The notes under the pieces were generated by a model that saw only the letters and a list, made by a program, of their open reading frames with translations, searched no databases and had not been told where the DNA came from. Of a stretch of DNA of 64,000 nucleotides, positions 1 to 11,942 are shown in pieces. The DNA lies in NCBI GenBank assembly GCA_027563935.2, contig CM050450.1:32537439-32601438 (forward strand), read 5' to 3'. The position numbers were made by a program, and so were the translations under genes. Position 1 is the stretch's first letter, and each line of letters begins with the position of its first letter. Origin of the DNA: Costus lasius. Its lineage: Eukaryota; Streptophyta; Magnoliopsida; Zingiberales; Costaceae.

Positions 1-2615
1 ATAGGCATCAAACAGGTAGGATATGAATATACCAACCCATACCAACTAACCACACCGCCTAATACATCTAAATACAGATCGAAACAGAACTACAGAAATC
101 AGAACTGACAGACAGAAAATCAGAATTTTCAGAGTCCAAACGGATAGTCTACATCGGAAACAGAAAGGCCACAGAAGGCCTGATGACCACAGAAGGTCTG
201 ACCCCACCTCTGCCGAGGACGAGACAATGCATGCATATCAGAAACAGAATGGTAAAGGAGATATCAGTGGGTGGCCCCCGTCTTGTCAGGACGTGGCACT
301 CTGGTCTCCAATACCCAGAACAGAATGGTAGAGGAGGTATCAGTGGGTGGCCCCCGTCTTGTTAGGACGTGGCACTCTGGCCTCCAAAACCCAGAACTGA
401 ATGGTAGAGGAGGTATCAGTGGGTGGCCCCCGTCTTGTTAGGACGTGGCACTCTGGCCTCCAAAACCCAGAACTGAATGGTAGAGGAGGTATCAGTGGGT
501 GGCCCCCGTCTTGTTAGGACGTGGCACTCTGGCCTCCAAAACCCAGAACTGAATGGTAGAGGAGGTATCAGTGGGTGGCCCCCGTCTTGTTAGGACGTGG
601 CACTCTGGCCTCCAATACCCAGAACAGAAATAGTGTCTCAAGGGTCGTAGTAGACTATCAGCACCATTACAGCGCCACAGAAGGAGGGTAAGGACACGGA
701 AGAGTGCTACACTAGGGCATAATTTTACAGAACAGATTATACTGAAACAGAGAAGTAGGATCAACCACTACTTAATTCTTACATTATGCCCAAAGTCTAA
801 CAAACCAGAAAATGACACACCCCAATATCCAGTCCTTAAACACAGAACAGAAATTATATGAGTGAATTCCTTACAACTAACCTTAATTCATGTCAAACCA
901 TTCTATGTTCTCACAAATGTTTTAACACATTCAAGGTTTTCAGAAACTTCACAACATATAAACAGAATAGGAAATATCCACATAACAAACAATTAAATAC
1001 AGAACAGAAATTATTCATATAACAAACATTTAAATACAGAACAGAAATTATTCATGAAATAATCTCCTCAAAATTCCTAAAACCGTGAGCTATAAAATTA
1101 CTGTAAGGGGCGCCACTTTCAGAACCTTAACAGAATGTACAAATTTCATGTAATTAATTTCAGTCCCCCACTACAAATAATTTTAATTACACGTTCGTGA
1201 AGAAAATTGACAAAAGCCCCAAAATTGGCTCGAACTATATTTTCGAAAATTCCTAAGTTCTTAGTTAAATCCCCAATTTTGTTTTCTCTAAAATTTCTCA
1301 TCAAACAAATAAATTTTAGAAGAACTACAGACCACAATTTAAGAGGTTAAACCATACAATGTAAATTTTTCTCACAAAGGAATATTCGTCTAACCAAAAC
1401 ATAGCAGATTTATATTGTCCGTTTGCAAAATATATTTTTAGTCCAATTTCGAACCAAAGCTAGTCAATATTGTATTCAAAATGAAGCTCTCTGAATCTAG
1501 TTTCCAATAAAACTGGTTTCACAAGATTTCGAATTTTAGACAGGAAGATATAAGGGTTCGAACATAGGAAGGTCAGAATTTCAGATTTCAAGAAAACAGA
1601 TTCATATATCAGTCTTGCGACATTTATTTCAGATCCAATAACTAATCGAAAATAGGCGTTATGGGAGTCAAAATAAAGCTCTTCGAGCCTACGGTCTAAT
1701 AAAACTGATTTGACAAGATTTCGAGCTATACCTAGGGAGATATGATGGTTCGAACACATAAAAGTCGAAATCCAGATTTCCAGAAAACTGATTTTGTACA
1801 GCTAGATTGCAATACAGATTGAAATACGAATACAGCTCGGATATGGTCGATATCAGATTCAAATTAAAGCAGAATGTATCTAGTTTCATACAAAATTTAT
1901 TTCGTGCGATTTGGATCTATAGACCATGAGATATTGGGGTTATAGTACACAAAGGTCAGATTAACGAATGCAGATTTCAGCAGAACAGGATTTTAAAACC
2001 CTATAATTATTTGAATTCAACCCCATACGAATAATCATGGCAAATAACGAATTTTAATTCGGATTAGACTCCTTAGGATCGAATTACTCACCAGAAAAAA
2101 TCGCCCACAGAGAAAACGCCAAAACAGGGGATCAGGGGTCTCCAGAAAGTTCGTCCACCACCAGTCTGCCACCACCAGCGTCAGAAATTTTGCAGGAGCG
2201 CCAAGCACAGTGAGGGGCGACAACACAGGCGGCTAGGGCAAGAAACAAACCACAAATCGTGAGGGAGAGGAGCTCTCACGAATTTTCCCCCTTTTTTTTT
2301 ATTTTTTTTCCACCCCAAACGGATCCAAGATCCAATAACCCAATTAACTTAAGTGGAAATCGGCTTTAATGGGCTTACCTGGGCTTAACCACCATGCGCC
2401 ACTCCAATAACACAGAAATATGCGCCACCATGGTGGAAGAATTCCAGGAGCAAATAGTCAAGGTTGAGGGTTCGAAGCCCCAACAAAAATAATTATTTTT
2501 GCCCTGTAGGGAAAAGTCCTACAATTAGGCAAAAATCCCAAAATTTTAACCGATAAAAATACAGAAACTGAATTTCTAACCTTAAATCATAATTCAGAAA
2601 ATCAAGGGCGTTACA
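1..2615 (-). repeat. 3' LTR of the Tekay-type element, truncated by the window edge
   Basis: Matches 6813-9427 base for base apart from about ten substitutions. It ends in TTACA at 2615, next to the polypurine tract. AT-rich, with a GC-richer 76-bp minisatellite. The short open frames inside it are not genes: they recur in both LTRs and match nothing recognisable. Confidence 0.95.
249..628. repeat. 76-bp minisatellite in LTR, five copies
   Basis: Five tandem units start at 249, 325, 401, 477 and 553, each beginning ATGGTA(A/G)AGG and containing GTGGCCCCCGTCTTG. The first unit differs at several sites and the later ones are almost identical, as expected from recent unit-by-unit expansion. The other LTR carries the same five units. 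Confidence 0.95.
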
Positions 2616-2628
2616 TCCTCCCCCCCTT
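2616..2628 (-). other. Polypurine tract of the Tekay-type element
   Basis: On the minus strand this reads AAGGGGGGGAGGA directly before the 3' LTR start (TGTAAC). It is the expected plus-strand DNA primer for reverse transcription. Confidence 0.9.
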
Positions 2629-2644
2629 ATAGAGCTTTAGTCCT

Positions 2645-5600
2645 CTAAAGCTGACCAAGCCCGTCACTGAACAGGTGAGGATGCTCCTTTCTCATATCTG
2701 CTTCAACCTCCCAAGAGGCTTCTTCAACAGACTGATTTCCCCAGATGACTTTCACAAGTGGAATAACCTTATTCATCAGCACTTTCTCTTTTCTATCTTC
2801 AATTCTGAGAGGTTTCACCACAAAAGCCATGTTCTCTTCAAGCTGGAGAGGTTCCAACTCCAGAACATGAGAAGGATCAGAACAATATTTTCTGAGTGCA
2901 GAAACATGGAACACATTATGGAGGTGTTCCAGTGATGGGGGCAGAGCAAGTCGATATGCCACAAGTCCAATCCTCTCAATGATATCAAAGGGACCAATGT
3001 ACCTGGGACTCAATTTTCCTCTCTTCCCAAATCTCATCACCCCTTTCATAGGCGAGACCTTTAGGAAAACATGCTCTCCCACCAAAAACTCAAGAGGACG
3101 CCGCCTCACATCAGCATAACTTTTCTGTCTATCCTGAGCAATCTTCATCTTTTTCTGAATTTCTCTGATCTTCTCAGTGGCTTCCTGAACAGCATCAGAC
3201 TTTAGCACTGTTCTGTCCCCAGTTTCCTCCCAGCATATAGGTGTTCTGCATTTCCTCCCATATAGGGCCTCATACGGAGCCATCTGTATGCTAGAGTGGA
3301 AGCTATTGTTGTAGGTGAACTCTATCAGTGATAAGTCCAGATCCCACTCAACAGACCAGTCAATCACATAAGATCTCAGAAGATCCTCAAGTGTCTGAAT
3401 AGTTCTCTCTGTCTGACCATCAGATTGAGGATGATATGCAGTGCTGAAACTCAGATTAGTTCCCAAATCTTCCTGTAATTTCTTCCAAAACCTGGACAGA
3501 AATCGAGGATCACGGTCAGAGACAATGTCCAAGGGAACTCCATGTAATCTGACAATCTCATCGATGTACAGTTTTGCTAACCGATCCAAACTGTAAGTCA
3601 TTTTGATCGGTAAGAAGTGAGCTGACTTCGTGAGTCTGTCCACAATCACCCATACGGCATCATGATTCCTTCTGGTATTGGGCAGTCCACACACAAAGTC
3701 CATACTGATATGCTCCCACTTCCACTGAGGAATAGGGAGAGACTGCATCAAACCGCCCGGCCTCTGATGCTCAGCCTTCACGGTTTGGCAAGTCAAACAT
3801 CTGGACACAAACAAATGCACATCCTTCTTCATACCGTGCCACCAGAAAGTCTTTTTCAGATCCTGATACATCTTGGTACTACCAGGATGAACGGTATACT
3901 TAGTGCAATGACTTTCCTTAAGAATTTCATTTCTCAACTCAGGGTCCTCAGGGACACAGACCCTTCCACGAAATCTGAGGAGACCATTATCCGACATACT
4001 GAAATTATCCACCCAGCCTTGCTCAGACCTCTCTTTCCACCGTAAAATATCCGGATCTGATTGCTGCCCTGATCTCAATCTCTGCAGTAACTCTGACTGA
4101 ACCCTGAGAGAAGCTAGAAGACCGCCTCTCTCACCCGGAGTCACACTCAGATGCATGTCACTGAACTCCTGCAATAGTCGCCACTCCTGGACTCGCAGTG
4201 CAGCTATCTGAGTCACAGGATACCGACTAAGAGCATCAGCCACCACATTGGCTTTACCAGACTGATATTGGATGGTGAAGTCATAATCCTTTATCAATTC
4301 AAGCCATCGCCTCTGTCTCATATTCAGCTCTTTCTGAGTGAAGATATACTTCAAGCTCTGGTGATCTGTAAACAATTCAAATGTCTGTCCAAACAGATAG
4401 TGCCTCCAGATTTTCAAGGCAAAAACTACAGCTGCCAACTCCAGATCATGAGTGGGGTAGTTTACTTCGTAATCTTTGAGTTGCCTTGAAGCATAAGCGA
4501 CTACTTTTCCTTGCTGCATCAGTACAGCACCCAGACCCTTACCAGAGGCATCAGTGTAAACAATGAACTTCTCTCCATCACAGGGAATGATGAGGATAGG
4601 AGCACTGGTCAGTCTCTTTTTCAGTTCCTGAAAACTAGACTCACAATCATCAGACCACTCAAACTTCAGATTCTTTCTAGTTAGCTTAGTCAGAGGACCA
4701 GCCAACTTGGAAAAACCTTCCACAAAACGGCGGTAGTATCCAGCTAAGCCCAGAAAACTTCTGACCTCAGTCGCTGTAGTTGGTCTTCCCCAGTGAAGAA
4801 TGGCCTCCACCTTCACTGGATCCACAGACACACCCTGGCTAGAAATAATGTGCCCCAGAAAACCAATCTGATCTAGCCAGAACTCACATTTGCTGGCCTT
4901 AGCATATAGCCGCTTCAGCCGCAGAATCTCCAGCACCTTGCGCAAATCCTGAGAGTGGTCTTGCGCATTCTTGGAGTAGATCAGAATATCATCAATGAAG
5001 ACGACCACACATTTGTCCAGGAGCTCATGAAATACCCTGTTCATCAGATCCATAAACACCGCAGGAGCATTTGTCAGTCCAAAGGGCATAACAAGAAATT
5101 CACAGTGCCCATACCTGGTCCTGAATGCAGTTTTAGGTACATCCTCCTCCCGAACACTCATCTGATAATAGCCAGACCTCAGGTCAATTTTAGAGAATAC
5201 AGTAGCACCCTGCAACTGATCAAAGAGATCATCAATACGGGGTAATGGGTACTTATTCTTAACAGTCACTTGATTGAGTTGACGGTAATCGATGCACATG
5301 CGCAAAGTACCATCCTTCTTCTTCACAAATAACACCGGTGCTCCCCATGGAGAAACACTGGGTCGAATATACCCCTTCTCTAATAGTTCTTCCAGTTGCT
5401 TCTTCAGCTCTGTCAGTTCTGAAGTTGCCATCCTGTAAGGAGCTTTAGATATCGGTGCTGTGCCTGGCAACAACTCGATACCAAACTCAACTTCTCTGCT
5501 GGGTGGTAACCCAGATAAATCAGAGAAGACGTCAGCAAACTCTCTTACCACAGGAATTTTAGCCAGATCCAAATCAGGCTCAGTCTGCACCTTGACATGC

Positions 5601-6502
5601 GCCAGATACCCCTTATTGTCTTTCTTCTCTTTCTTGAAATTCTTCTTATCCTTACCACCCAGAGTGGGTGCGTAAGTCACAGAAGTAGGGGCGGGTGCAG
5701 TGACTGGAATAGTATCTGCAGCCATCTCCGCAATGCACCTCTCAGCAGTGCGAGCCCTATCTACCACTTCAGCATAAGTTTCCAAGTGTAGCATAGCTAC
5801 CCTTGTCCTGATATCTTTCCTCAAACCCCGCTGAAACTTCTTGGCTCTTCTTTCCTCGGTGTTGACTAAGTGAGGAGCATACCCCGACAACCGAGCGAAT
5901 GTGGCCTCATACCGATCCACCGTCATGTCGCCCTGCTCAAGATGAATAAACTCCACCTCGCGCTCCTCAGATAAGCTAGAGGGGAAAAACTTGGCATTGA
6001 ACTTCATCATGAAGTACTGCCAATCAACATCTCTGGATTCAGTTGCCGCCAGTCTGACGACTCCCTTCCACCAGTCTTCAGCATCTCCACGCAACATAAA
6101 GACAGACAAACATAGCTTGTCTGCATCATCACAGCGCAAAACCTGGAAAATCTTTTCCAGTGTCAAAAGCCAATCCTCAGCAGCTCTAGGCCCCGGACTA
6201 CCATAAAATGCAGTCGGGTTCAGGTGCTGAAACTCTCGAACCAACCGAGCATATCGTTGATGTGCGCCATCACCCAGAGGAGAACCAGCCGGTTGTGCCT
6301 GTGACTGAGACTGTGTCTGCGACAGCCGCTGCAATAACTGTTGCTGAACCTCCATGTGCTACGCCTGCTGCTGCTGCATCATCTGAGTTTGCTGCTGAAT
6401 GAATGCGTTCTGTTGTTGCATCATAGCAGTCATAGCCTCCATGGTCTGCCTCAGATCAGGCTGTTGATCACCGTTGCTACTGCTAGCTCTTGGTCGCACC
6501 AT
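2645..6502 (-). pseudogene. Gag-Pol polyprotein, protease-less, one stop codon
   Basis: The probable start is the ATG at 6502 (MVRPRASSS). A TAG at 6359-6361 in a Gln-rich stretch cuts the frame, which then runs open for 1236 codons from the ATG at 6355. In that 1236-residue part: Gag capsid about 35-210; RT about 310-500 with FIDD at 453-456; RNase H about 595-710 with D602, E639, D664, D707; integrase zinc finger H816, H823, C853, C856; integrase core D886, D947, E983 (D-60-D-35-E); chromodomain-like segment about 1180-1230. Gag passes directly from a Lys-rich stretch (KKEKKDNKG) at about 249 into the segment that normally follows protease. No CCHC knuckle and no D(S/T)G protease motif is present. 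I infer an in-frame deletion of Gag C-terminus plus protease near 5605-5615. All other catalytic residues are kept. Confidence 0.92.
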
Positions 6503-6632
6503 TTTAACCTGCATCACATAACACAGTAGAATAACAACCAATATTCAATCACAAATCAGATCCTAACTTGGTTTCTAGCAATACACAAACAAAGTTTTCC
6601 TTCCCCGGAGTTTCTAATTGCTAGTAAAATTC

Positions 6633-6643
6633 CTCTGATACCA
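6633..6643 (-). other. Primer binding site, tRNA-iMet type
   Basis: The minus strand reads TGGTATCAGAG two bases inside the 5' LTR end. This is the usual complement to the 3' end of initiator tRNA-Met in plant retrotransposons. It fixes the minus orientation and makes 6646-9427 the 5' LTR. Confidence 0.9.
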
Positions 6644-6645
6644 TC

Positions 6646-9427
6646 TGTAACATCCCTCAGAATCACACCCCACACGCATACAAGTAAAATACGGGGTTTC
6701 AAAAATATCATACTTAAGTTGAAATTCTTTTTATTTAACAGATAAGATAAATCAACTTAACATGCATGCTCATATCAGAAACAAACACAATCAAATACAG
6801 ATACTTGTAACAATAGGCATCAAACAGGTAGGATATGAATATACCAACCCATACCAACTAACCACACCGCCTAATACATCTAAATACAGATCGAAACAGA
6901 ACTACAAAAATCAGAACTGACAGACAGAAAATTAGAATTTTCAGAGTCCAAACGGATAGTCTACATCGGAAACAGAAAGGCCACAGAAGGCCTGATGACC
7001 ACAGAAGGTCTGACCCCACCTCTGCCGAGGACGAGACAATGCATGCATATCAGAAACAGAATGGTAAAGGAGATATCAGTGGGTGGCCCCCGTCTTGTCA
7101 GGACGTGGCACTCTGGTCTCCAATACCCAGAACAGAATGGTAGAGGAGGTATCAGTGGGTGGCCCCCGTCTTGTTAGGACGTGGCACTCTGGCCTCCAAA
7201 ACCCAGAACTGAATGGTAGAGGAGGTATCAGTGGGTGGCCCCCGTCTTGTTAGGACGTGGCACTCTGGCCTCCAAAACCCAGAACTGAATGGTAGAGGAG
7301 GTATCAGTGGGTGGCCCCTGTCTTGTTAGAACGTGGCACTCTGGCCTCCAAAACCCAGAACTGAATGGTAGAGGAGGTATCAGTGGGTGGCCCCCGTCTT
7401 GTTAGGACGTGGCACTCTGGCCTCCAATACCCAGAACAGAAATAGTGTCTCAAGGGTCATAGTAGACTATCAGCACCATTACAGCGCCACAGAAGGAGGG
7501 TAAGGACACGGAAGAGTGCTACACTAGGGCATAATTTTACAGAACAGATTATACTGAAACAGAGAAGTAGGATCAACCACTACTTAATTCTTACATTATG
7601 CCCAAAGTCTAACAAACCAGAAAATGACACACCCCAATATCCAGTCCTTAAACACAGAACAGAAATTATATGAGTGAATTCCTTACAACTAACCTTAATT
7701 CATGTCAAACCATTCTATGTTCTCACAAATGTTTTAACACATTCAAGGTTTTCAGAAACTTCACAACATATAAACAGAATAGGAAATATCCACATAACAA
7801 ACAATTAAATACAGAACAGAAATTATTCATATAACAAACATTTAAATACAGAACAGAAATTATTCATGAAATAATCTCCTCAAAATTCCTAAAACCGTGA
7901 GCTATAAAATTACTGTAAGGGGCGCCACTTTCAGAACCTTAACAGAATGTACAAATTTCATGTAATTAATTTCAGTCCCCCACTACAGATAATTTTAATT
8001 ACACGTTCGTGAAGAAAATTGACAAAAGCCCCAAAATTGGCTCGAACTATATTTTCGAAAATTCCTAAGTTCTTAGTTAAATCCCCAATTTTGTTTTCTC
8101 TAAAATTTCTCATCAAACAAATAAATTTTAGAAGAACTACAGACCACAATTTAAGAGGTTAAACCATACAATGTAAATTTTTCTCACAAAGGAATATTCG
8201 TCTAACCAAAACATAGCAGATTTATATTGTCCGTTTGCAAAATATATTTTTAGTCCAATTTCGAACCAAAGCTAGTCAATATTGTATTCAAAATGAAGCT
8301 CTCTGAATCTAGTTTCCAATAAAACTGGTTTCACAAGATTTCGAATTTTAGACAGGAAGATATAAGGGTTCGAACATAGGAAGGTCAGAATTTCAGATTT
8401 CAAGAAAACAGATTCATATATCAGTCTTGCGACATTTATTTCAGATCCAATAACTAATCGAAAATAGGCGTTATGGGAGTCAAAATAAAGCTCTTCGAGC
8501 CTACGGTCTAATAAAACTGATTTGACAAGATTTCGAGCTATACCTAGGGAGATATGATGGTTCGAACACATAAAAGTCGAAATCCAGATTTCCAGAAAAC
8601 TGATTTTGTACAGCTAGATTGCAATACAGATTGAAATACGAATACAGCTCGGATATGGTCGATATCAGATTCAAATTAAATCCGAATGTATCTAGTTTCA
8701 TACAAAATTTATTTCGTGCGATTTGGATCTATAGACCATGAGATATTTGGGTTATAGTACACAAAGGTCAGATTAACGAATGCAGATTTCAGCAGAACAG
8801 GATTTTAAAACCCTATAATTATTTGAATTCAACCCCATACGAATAATCATGGCAAATAACGAATTTTAATTCGGATTAGACTCCTTAGGATCGAATTACT
8901 CACCAGAAAAAATCGCCCACAGAGAAAACGCCAAAACAGGGGATCAGGGGTCTCCAGAAAGTTCGTCCACCACCAGTCTGCCACCACCAGCGTCAGAAAT
9001 TTTGCAGGAGCGCCAAGCACAGTGAGGGGCGACAACACAGGCGGCTAGGGCAAGAAACAAACCACAAATCGTGAGGGAGAGGAGCTCTCACGAATTTTCC
9101 CCCTTTTTTTTTATTTTTTTTCCACCCCAAACGGATCCAAGATCCAATAACCCAATTAACTTAAGTGGAAATCGGCTTTAATGGGCTTACCTGGGCTTAA
9201 CCACCATGCGCCACTCTAATAACACAGAAATATGCGCCACCATGGTGGAAGAATTCCAGGAGCAAATAGTCAAGGTTGAGGGTTCGAAGCCCCAACAAAA
9301 ATAATTATTTTTGCCCTGTAGGGAAAAGTCCTACAATTAGGCAAAAATCCCAAAATTTTAACCGATAAAAATACAGAAACTGAATTTCTAACCTTAAATC
9401 ATAATTCAGAAAATCAAGGGTGTTACA
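6646..9427 (-). repeat. 5' LTR of the Tekay-type element, complete (2782 bp)
   Basis: Starts TGTAAC and ends GTTACA in the plus orientation, so the termini are a 6-bp inverted repeat of TG...CA type. It holds the same five 76-bp minisatellite units at 7061-7440. Confidence 0.95.
7061..7440. repeat. 76-bp minisatellite, copy in the second LTR
   Basis: Same five units as at 249-628, offset 6812 bp. The fourth unit carries two private substitutions (near 7319 and 7330), showing that the LTRs have begun to diverge. Confidence 0.93.
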
Positions 9428-9829
9428 CTATTGGAGAGGCGCCCAACAAATATAGCAAGTGAGCTAATACATGGCTTGAAGTGAGCTTGGGCTTTGAAGT
9501 CTTCTTTTCCTTTTCTGGAGCTAAACATGATGAGTGGACCTTGAGTGACATTGAGCTGAAACTTGAGCTGCTCCTTACTTGAATGACCTGCCAAAAATGA
9601 TCCTAATGCATGCATGCACTACCCTACTATGATGCAAGAGTACATAAAGTTTTATGACTTACAATGCACTACCTACTACAAGTGGACTTGCCATAAGTGA
9701 CTACATGATGCATGGCTTTATTGAAAACCAAATTACCCTAAATGCAATGCAAGAAAGGGGACTCTAAGGGAACCCATATCGAAGAGGTACCCTACGAGTC
9801 CGAGCAGATCTCCTCAGAGCAGGGCTACT
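9428..9829. other. Unassigned stretch next to the Tekay insertion
   Basis: About 400 bp where the chromovirus integrase would be expected if the element were intact. I recognise no HHCC or DDE motif in any frame. It may be a deletion-scarred 3' remnant. Confidence 0.5.
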
Positions 9830-11110
9830 GCCTCCATCAGCTTGTAAGGAAACACGTTGCCTTTACCCGATTTATGTTCCCCATGGAACTAGAATTCACC
9901 CTAGAATTCCGGCCAACGTGCCTATTTTGCTGACAACTTCTTTTATGTGGTGTCACGTTGTTCCGGAGATAGTGGACTCCTACCACCTCTTCCTTCTCGT
10001 GGTCAAAATACTGTAGCTCAGTCCTATTAGCTTTCAAGTCCCAAAAGCTAAAGGATGCCTATCCTATAAAGGCATACCACCGATAGTTTGGTCCAAAGCA
10101 TCGGTGTGAAACTCGAAAGGCATACTGAAGTCGGGAAACTTCAGGATCGGTTCAGAGGCAATACGGACCTTCACTATCAGAAGGCCAACTGATACCGATC
10201 AAGCCACTCCCATTTCGAGTTCCGTTTCAGCAGATCACTGAGGGTAAGGCTTTTCTTGAATAGCCTTTGATGAACCTTCGATAGAAGTTCACCACACCGA
10301 GAAAACTCCATACTCGGTTTGATTTGAGGGGGCGCACCATTCCGTAATGGCTTGGACCTTTACCTTATCCATTCGGGCTTGTCCGTGGTCCATCCCAAGA
10401 CCAAAGAAAGAAATCTCATCCACCACAAATGAGAATTTCTCAACTCTAAATAGAGTTGGTTTTTCCCTCAACACCAGCCTTAGATGGCTTAGGTGTTCCT
10501 CAACGCTTGAGGAGAGAACCACGATATCATCCATATAATCAACTATGTAGTCATCTAAGACAAGGGGCCAACACTTGTTCATCAGATGACAAAACATAGA
10601 GGGGGTTTTAGTAGTCCAAAGGGCATCGCTTTGAACTCTAGAACTCATATCGGGTTATCCATATGGTTTTCTTATTTGTTGCCCTCGGCGAAACGAATTT
10701 GCAAATTAACCTACTCTCAGGTCTAGTCTTAAGAAAACCAATGCTTTCCCTAATCGATCTCCCAGATCAGGGATAAGCAGTATAAGATAATAATCCCTCA
10801 CCGTTATCTTATCCAAGGTTCTATAGTCTACCTAGAACCTTAGCGACCAATCCTTCTTCTTTTAGAAGAGGATCAGCGCTCCATAAGGCGATACCGTAGG
10901 CCGAATGAACCCGGCTTCTAGCAATCCACACCATTGCTAACGAAGCTCGGCCAACTCCATTGGAGAAATACATTATTGAGCCTTATGCGGAGGAGTAGAT
11001 CCCATTACAAGCTCATTCTTGTGATGATCTCTCTCCTTTGAGAAAGTGTTTAGGAAGCTCCGAGGATAACTCATCGGAGAACTCTCCGAACAAACCCTTC
11101 ACCAACAAAG
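9830..11110 (-). pseudogene. Chromovirus RT-RNase H relic
   Basis: Minus-strand frames, read in order from 11110 down, show the pre-RT segment (DELSSELPKHF...HHKNELV), the RT start (LLEAGFIRPTVSPYGA), the catalytic core (DYMDDIVVLSSS near 10540), the connection (YRRFIKGYS near 10270) and RNase H (a HEKEEVVGVHYLRNN segment near 9970). Several frameshifts and stops separate these blocks, so no protein can be made. The longest open piece is 10289-10648, holding the Y-M-D-D box followed by the EEHLSHLRLVL and KFSFVVDEISFFG segments typical of gypsy RT. The gag side lies in 11111-11942 and 21154-21370. Confidence 0.82.
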
Positions 11111-11942
11111 GGACCTCTCCTTCACAAGGAGAGTCGTCAGTCCATGTCTCTCTATGGCCCTTCCCTACTTGTAGGGAGTTGTTGACAGAGGAAACCCTCT
11201 ATCTCAAGCATCACCTGGGCATACCACCGGACATAGTCCCATATAACCCAATCTCCCTTAGTCATTTTAGGATGCCTCACGCAACCCACAACAAGTTCCC
11301 TGAGTAGGAACTAATCATTGGTATTTATTTTGAGCTCTCCCCATAAGAGCTCATGGGTCAGATCGAATCCCAAAAAGGGTTGTGTGCGGCCTGAGCCCGC
11401 CACCACAACTTTGTATCTCAAAAGAGATATGTGATAAATGTATGTACCTGCTCCTCAGTAGGAACCTGGCTACTATGGAAATATAGTTCCAATACCCCAT
11501 AGGAAGTCCTCAACTTCCATAGTGTAGCAAACCACTGAAATGGGAGCTACCTCGTGAACACGTTGTCTCACGGCGGTCACATGGCCAATCTTGGCCGGAG
11601 TCCCAAATATCGTTGCACGATATCTCTTGGGTCACAATGCCCTTAGAACGACAGTTATTTGGCCGCCATCGGCCGATCTCTAGGATACGTTGTCGCACAA
11701 CAATCCTATGGAGACATTAGCTGGTGTCCGAGACACATTGTCGCACAATTGTCCCCTGGACCACCACCAACTACTCTCCAGAATAAGTCATCGCATGACT
11801 ATCCTATGGCATCAATGATTGATGTCCGGGATATATTGTTGCACAATTATCCCATAGGCACACTCGACTGTCCTCGGGACATGTCGTCGCATGATAGTCC
11901 CTATGGCCACCTCTGGCCTTGGTTGGTGCTATAGAAGCTACG
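11111..11942 (-). pseudogene. Probable gag-protease remnant of the decayed chromovirus
   Basis: Lies where gag and protease should precede the RT relic. No protease or CCHC motif can be read confidently. It contains a degenerate approximately 48-bp tandem repeat and ends at the CTACG target site of the Athila element (11938-11942). The assignment rests on position only. Confidence 0.4.
11555..11915. repeat. Degenerate approximately 48-bp tandem repeat with palindromic cores
   Basis: Cores of the form TTGTCGCACAA or variants occur near 11562, 11611, 11691, 11739, 11789, 11837 and 11884. Most steps are 47-50 bp and one is 80 bp. Each core is an imperfect 11-15-bp palindrome. On the minus strand a 16-residue repeat can be followed (xCDDxSR...), broken by stops. 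Confidence 0.65.

Larger units (their letters stand above)
1..9427 (-). mobile_element. Tekay/Del-type Ty3/gypsy chromovirus, nearly complete
   Basis: LTR retrotransposon read on the minus strand. Direct repeats at 1-2615 and 6646-9427 are offset by exactly 6812 bp. Between them lie a polypurine tract, one long gag-pol frame and a tRNA-iMet-type primer site. RT, RNase H, integrase and a C-terminal chromodomain-like segment occur in gypsy order, and the protein wording (an [19 protein letters not shown] RT) fits the Tekay/Del chromoviruses. The first 167 bp of the left LTR fall outside the window, so only the right side of the target site (probably CTATT, 9428-9432) is visible. The right LTR abuts the decayed chromovirus that starts at 9428. 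About ten differences between the LTRs by eye indicate a recent insertion. Confidence 0.93.

Noticed and set aside
1460..1889. Minus-strand frames in the Tekay LTR (also at 8272-8701)
   Set aside because: Identical because the LTRs are duplicated; AT-rich, no motif, within LTR regulatory sequence.
3662..4045. Plus-strand frames inside the Tekay gag-pol
   Set aside because: Antisense shadows of the coding strand with no family resemblance.
11659..11934. 91-codon plus-strand frame with repeated motifs
   Set aside because: The repetition comes from the 48-bp tandem repeat; no known protein is resembled and the host element reads on the other strand.
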